DNA of 6,012 nucleotides. Origin: Methanobacteriota archaeon. Its GTDB lineage: Archaea > Methanobacteriota > Methanobacteria > Methanobacteriales > Methanobacteriaceae. A program made the position numbers and the translations under genes. The notes beneath the pieces are model-generated. The model was not told where the DNA came from. It was given only the letters and a program-made list of their open reading frames with translations, and did not search any database. This document shows positions 4,837 through 6,012 of the stretch, piece after piece (the first letter of the stretch is position 1; the number at the start of each line of letters is the position of its first letter). The DNA is taken from NCBI GenBank assembly GCA_023430285.1, contig JAEZAV010000170.1, positions 1 to 6,012 of the forward strand. The letters are read 5' to 3'.

Positions 4837-5061
4837 TTGATTGATCTAAACAATAATTTACACATGGTAGTAGGTTTAGTTGGAATTGGGGGGCTGGCAG
4901 TGAGCATGGTGCTGGTGGGTGTTTTGATGTTTACATTATCAGCATTTTACCTCAGAAAACCAATGATTGCAGGTTTAATAGGCAACCTTTCTTCATTTAC
5001 AGTTGCCATTGGGGTCATACTCCTCTTCATAAAAAGAGATCTAAATAAGAACCAAATCTAA
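4837..5061 (+). CDS. Small two-helix membrane protein, 74 aa
   Basis: I do not recognise a named family. TTG 4837 is taken as start because GGTGAT (4828-4833) lies 3 bases upstream, the same short geometry as the neighbouring genes. The first in-frame ATG (4864) is too far from that site. After a polar head (IDLNNNLH) come a long Gly/Val-rich hydrophobic stretch (about 10-38) and a second one (about 43-65). They are joined by LRKP, and the protein ends in the basic, polar tail KRDLNKNQI. Both the loop and the tail are positively charged, so orientation is ambiguous. The Gly-spaced first helix (GLVGIGGLAVSMVLVGVL) would allow tight helix packing or oligomerisation. The gene has its own promoter and terminator, so it is probably monocistronic. 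Confidence 0.72.
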   Translation: MIDLNNNLHMVVGLVGIGGLAVSMVLVGVLMFTLSAFYLRKPMIAGLIGNLSSFTVAIGVILLFIKRDLNKNQI

Positions 5062-5066
5062 CTAAA

Positions 5067-5073
5067 TTTTTTT
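5067..5073 (+). terminator. Poly-T terminator of the 74-aa membrane protein gene
   Basis: Seven T begin 6 bases after the TAA stop. No hairpin precedes them, which is usual for archaeal termination. Confidence 0.5.
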
Positions 5074-5388
5074 AAATACAGCGGGTTTGAATTTGTTCTA
5101 ATCTTTGAGTAAACTATAATTTCATGATTGGAGTTTGCTTTATCAAGTTTTAGTTTTAAATTCACCATACTCTACTTTTTTTGTCATTTTTTTATCTCAT
5201 TTCGAATTTTTTAAAAAGTTGAACAAACTCGCCATGATATAACCATACATTTCATTAGTTGTTTAGATATGATAATTTGTTAAACAGTTAAGGATATGAA
5301 TGGCTATTTAGGTCTAATACTTTCAATTTAAAGCTAATATTATTATTCAATAAAAATTATTACTTAAATGTAATATTAACAACAAAAA

Positions 5389-5430
5389 TCTATTTATTTT
5401 AAGAAAAGAAACGAAAGTTTAATAAATAGA
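5389..5430. repeat. 10-bp inverted repeat with purine-rich loop
   Basis: TCTATTTATT (5389-5398) and AATAAATAGA (5421-5430) are perfect complements around a 22-base purine-rich loop. A run of six T follows at 5441-5446. The stem has a single G-C pair, so it would be weak as RNA. It lies about 140 bases upstream of the CoA-ligase start. Confidence 0.3.
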
Positions 5431-5538
5431 GTGATACTACTTTTTTATTAATTTAAATGATTTAAATAACTTCATGATTGGTTATTTTTTGAATTGTTTA
5501 TTCATTTGAAGGTTTAGAATTTAATGAAATCTTATGGA

Positions 5539-5546
5539 TATATAAA
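5539..5546 (+). promoter_or_regulatory. TATA box close to the CoA-ligase start
   Basis: TATATAAA is a near-ideal archaeal TATA box. Normal spacing would place initiation at about 5565-5570, at or just before the ATG, so this promoter would give a nearly leaderless transcript that loses the GGTGAT ribosome binding site at 5559-5564. Confidence 0.5.
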
Positions 5547-5569
5547 AATCATATGATAGGTGATGTACA

Positions 5570-6012
5570 ATGCTTAATGTCATGTTCAATGCGAAATCGG
5601 TTGCAGTTATAGGTGCATCTGAAACCAAGGGTAAAATAGGAAATGATTTGATGATCTCTCTGTTGAATTATTACCACGGAGATATCGTACCAGTAAATCC
5701 AAAGGGTGGAGAAGTAATGGGAATTCCAGCCCACACGTCCATCAAGGATTATGGATACGTAGATCTTGCTGTTATAGTCATACCTGCTCCATTAGTTCTC
5801 AGGGCAGTGAGAGATTGTGGAGAAACAGGAATCAAAAATGTGGTTGTGATATCTGCAGGATTTAAAGAGGCAAGTGAAGAGGGAGCAAGGCTCGAGAAGG
5901 AACTGGTCGAAATATGCAAGGAGTACAACATAAATCTGGTTGGACCTAATTGTTTGGGTATAATGAATACCTACAACGATATGAATGCATCGTTCTCTTC
6001 AGACATTGCACA
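5570..6012 (+). CDS. Acetyl/acyl-CoA synthetase (NDP-forming), N-terminal CoA-binding domain, partial
   Basis: The frame runs off the right edge after 147 complete codons, with no stop. It matches the N-terminal CoA-binding Rossmann domain of acetate-CoA ligase (ADP-forming) alpha subunits, relatives of succinyl-CoA synthetase. Visible blocks are KSVAVIGAS (9-17), IVPVNPKGG (39-47), DLAVIVIPAP (65-74), VVVISAGFKE (91-100) and NLVGPNCLGIMN (122-133). These enzymes interconvert acetyl-CoA plus ADP and phosphate with acetate, CoA and ATP in the cytoplasm. Whether this is a separate alpha subunit (about 460 residues), an alpha-beta fusion (about 700) or a related acetyltransferase fusion cannot be seen. 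The ATG at 5570 has GGTGAT (5559-5564) 5 bases upstream, and the distance to the first motif is typical. In a methanogen it could assimilate acetate or recover ATP; that role is inference. Confidence 0.88.
   Translation, partial: MLNVMFNAKSVAVIGASETKGKIGNDLMISLLNYYHGDIVPVNPKGGEVMGIPAHTSIKDYGYVDLAVIVIPAPLVLRAVRDCGETGIKNVVVISAGFKEASEEGARLEKELVEICKEYNINLVGPNCLGIMNTYNDMNASFSSDIA

Larger units (their letters stand above)
5062..5569. other. A+T-rich intergenic stretch without a convincing gene
   Basis: No frame on either strand combines useful length with a ribosome binding site. The longest I found by eye is a 36-codon - strand frame from an ATG at 5168, which lacks a good site. The stretch starts with the poly-T stop of the upstream gene, contains an A/U-rich inverted repeat (5389-5430) with a T-run at 5441-5446, and ends with the promoter and ribosome binding site of the CoA-ligase gene. 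A small RNA or long leader cannot be excluded. Confidence 0.6.

Noticed and set aside
5058..5168. A - strand frame of about 36 codons from ATG 5168
   Set aside because: There is no convincing ribosome binding site, composition is ordinary for A+T-rich DNA, and it sits in the 3' region of the 74-aa gene.
5358..5375. Small inverted repeat TATTAC / GTAATA
   Set aside because: Only six pairs in very A/T-rich DNA and not tied to any promoter or gene end.
5121..5481. Two 11-base direct repeats TTCATGATTGG (5121-5131 and 5471-5481), possible attachment-site ends
   Set aside because: Matches of this length are expected by chance in A+T-rich DNA; there is no integrase, tRNA gene or mobile cargo between them.
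1..6012. CRISPR array, insertion sequence, tRNA, rRNA or a multi-gene defence or biosynthetic system
   Set aside because: No regularly spaced repeats, transposase-like frames, tRNA cloverleaf or co-directional gene cluster could be seen; the genes look mostly like separate housekeeping or accessory units.

Overview
The window is A+T-rich with short, well-spaced genes, A/T-rich TATA-like boxes, poly-T stops and GGTGAT/GGAGG ribosome binding sites. It is most likely from a methanogenic archaeon of the Methanobacteriales (Methanobacterium or a close relative). The strongest clue is a near-canonical member of the MTH865 family, first described in Methanothermobacter. A COG1600-type double [4Fe-4S] protein and an acetyl-CoA synthetase (ADP-forming) type CoA-binding domain fit this too. 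Genus-level assignment is inference.

Layout, left to right. Positions 1-165 hold an imperfect inverted repeat and the leader of a 74-residue unknown protein (166-390, +). This gene converges on a HEAT-repeat protein (407-1155, -) whose frame is broken by an apparent single-base deletion near 705-712. Beyond it is a divergent control region (1156-1386) with a perfect 12-bp palindrome and an imperfect tandem repeat. Then come a 46-residue unknown protein (1387-1527, +), a 55-residue two-helix membrane protein (1584-1751, +) and a 258-residue QueG-like iron-sulfur protein (1804-2580, +). That gene converges, across a hairpin terminator usable from both sides, on a glutamate decarboxylase of the E. 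coli GadA/GadB type (2691-4166, -).

The second divergent control region (4167-4434) carries five TTACAA/TTGTAA elements between the decarboxylase and the MTH865-family gene (4435-4674, +). Next is a 74-residue two-helix membrane protein (4837-5061, +), then about 500 bases with no convincing gene. The window ends inside a gene starting at 5570 that encodes the N-terminal CoA-binding domain of an NDP-forming acyl-CoA synthetase (acetate-CoA ligase alpha type).

Functional coherence is weak. Most genes look like single transcription units with their own promoter and terminator, and I see no multi-gene system, mobile element, CRISPR array or RNA gene. The points most worth a second look are the glutamate decarboxylase with an approximately 25-residue insertion and no visible antiporter, the repeated elements in its divergent promoter region, the broken HEAT gene, and the small proteins that length cut-offs would miss.
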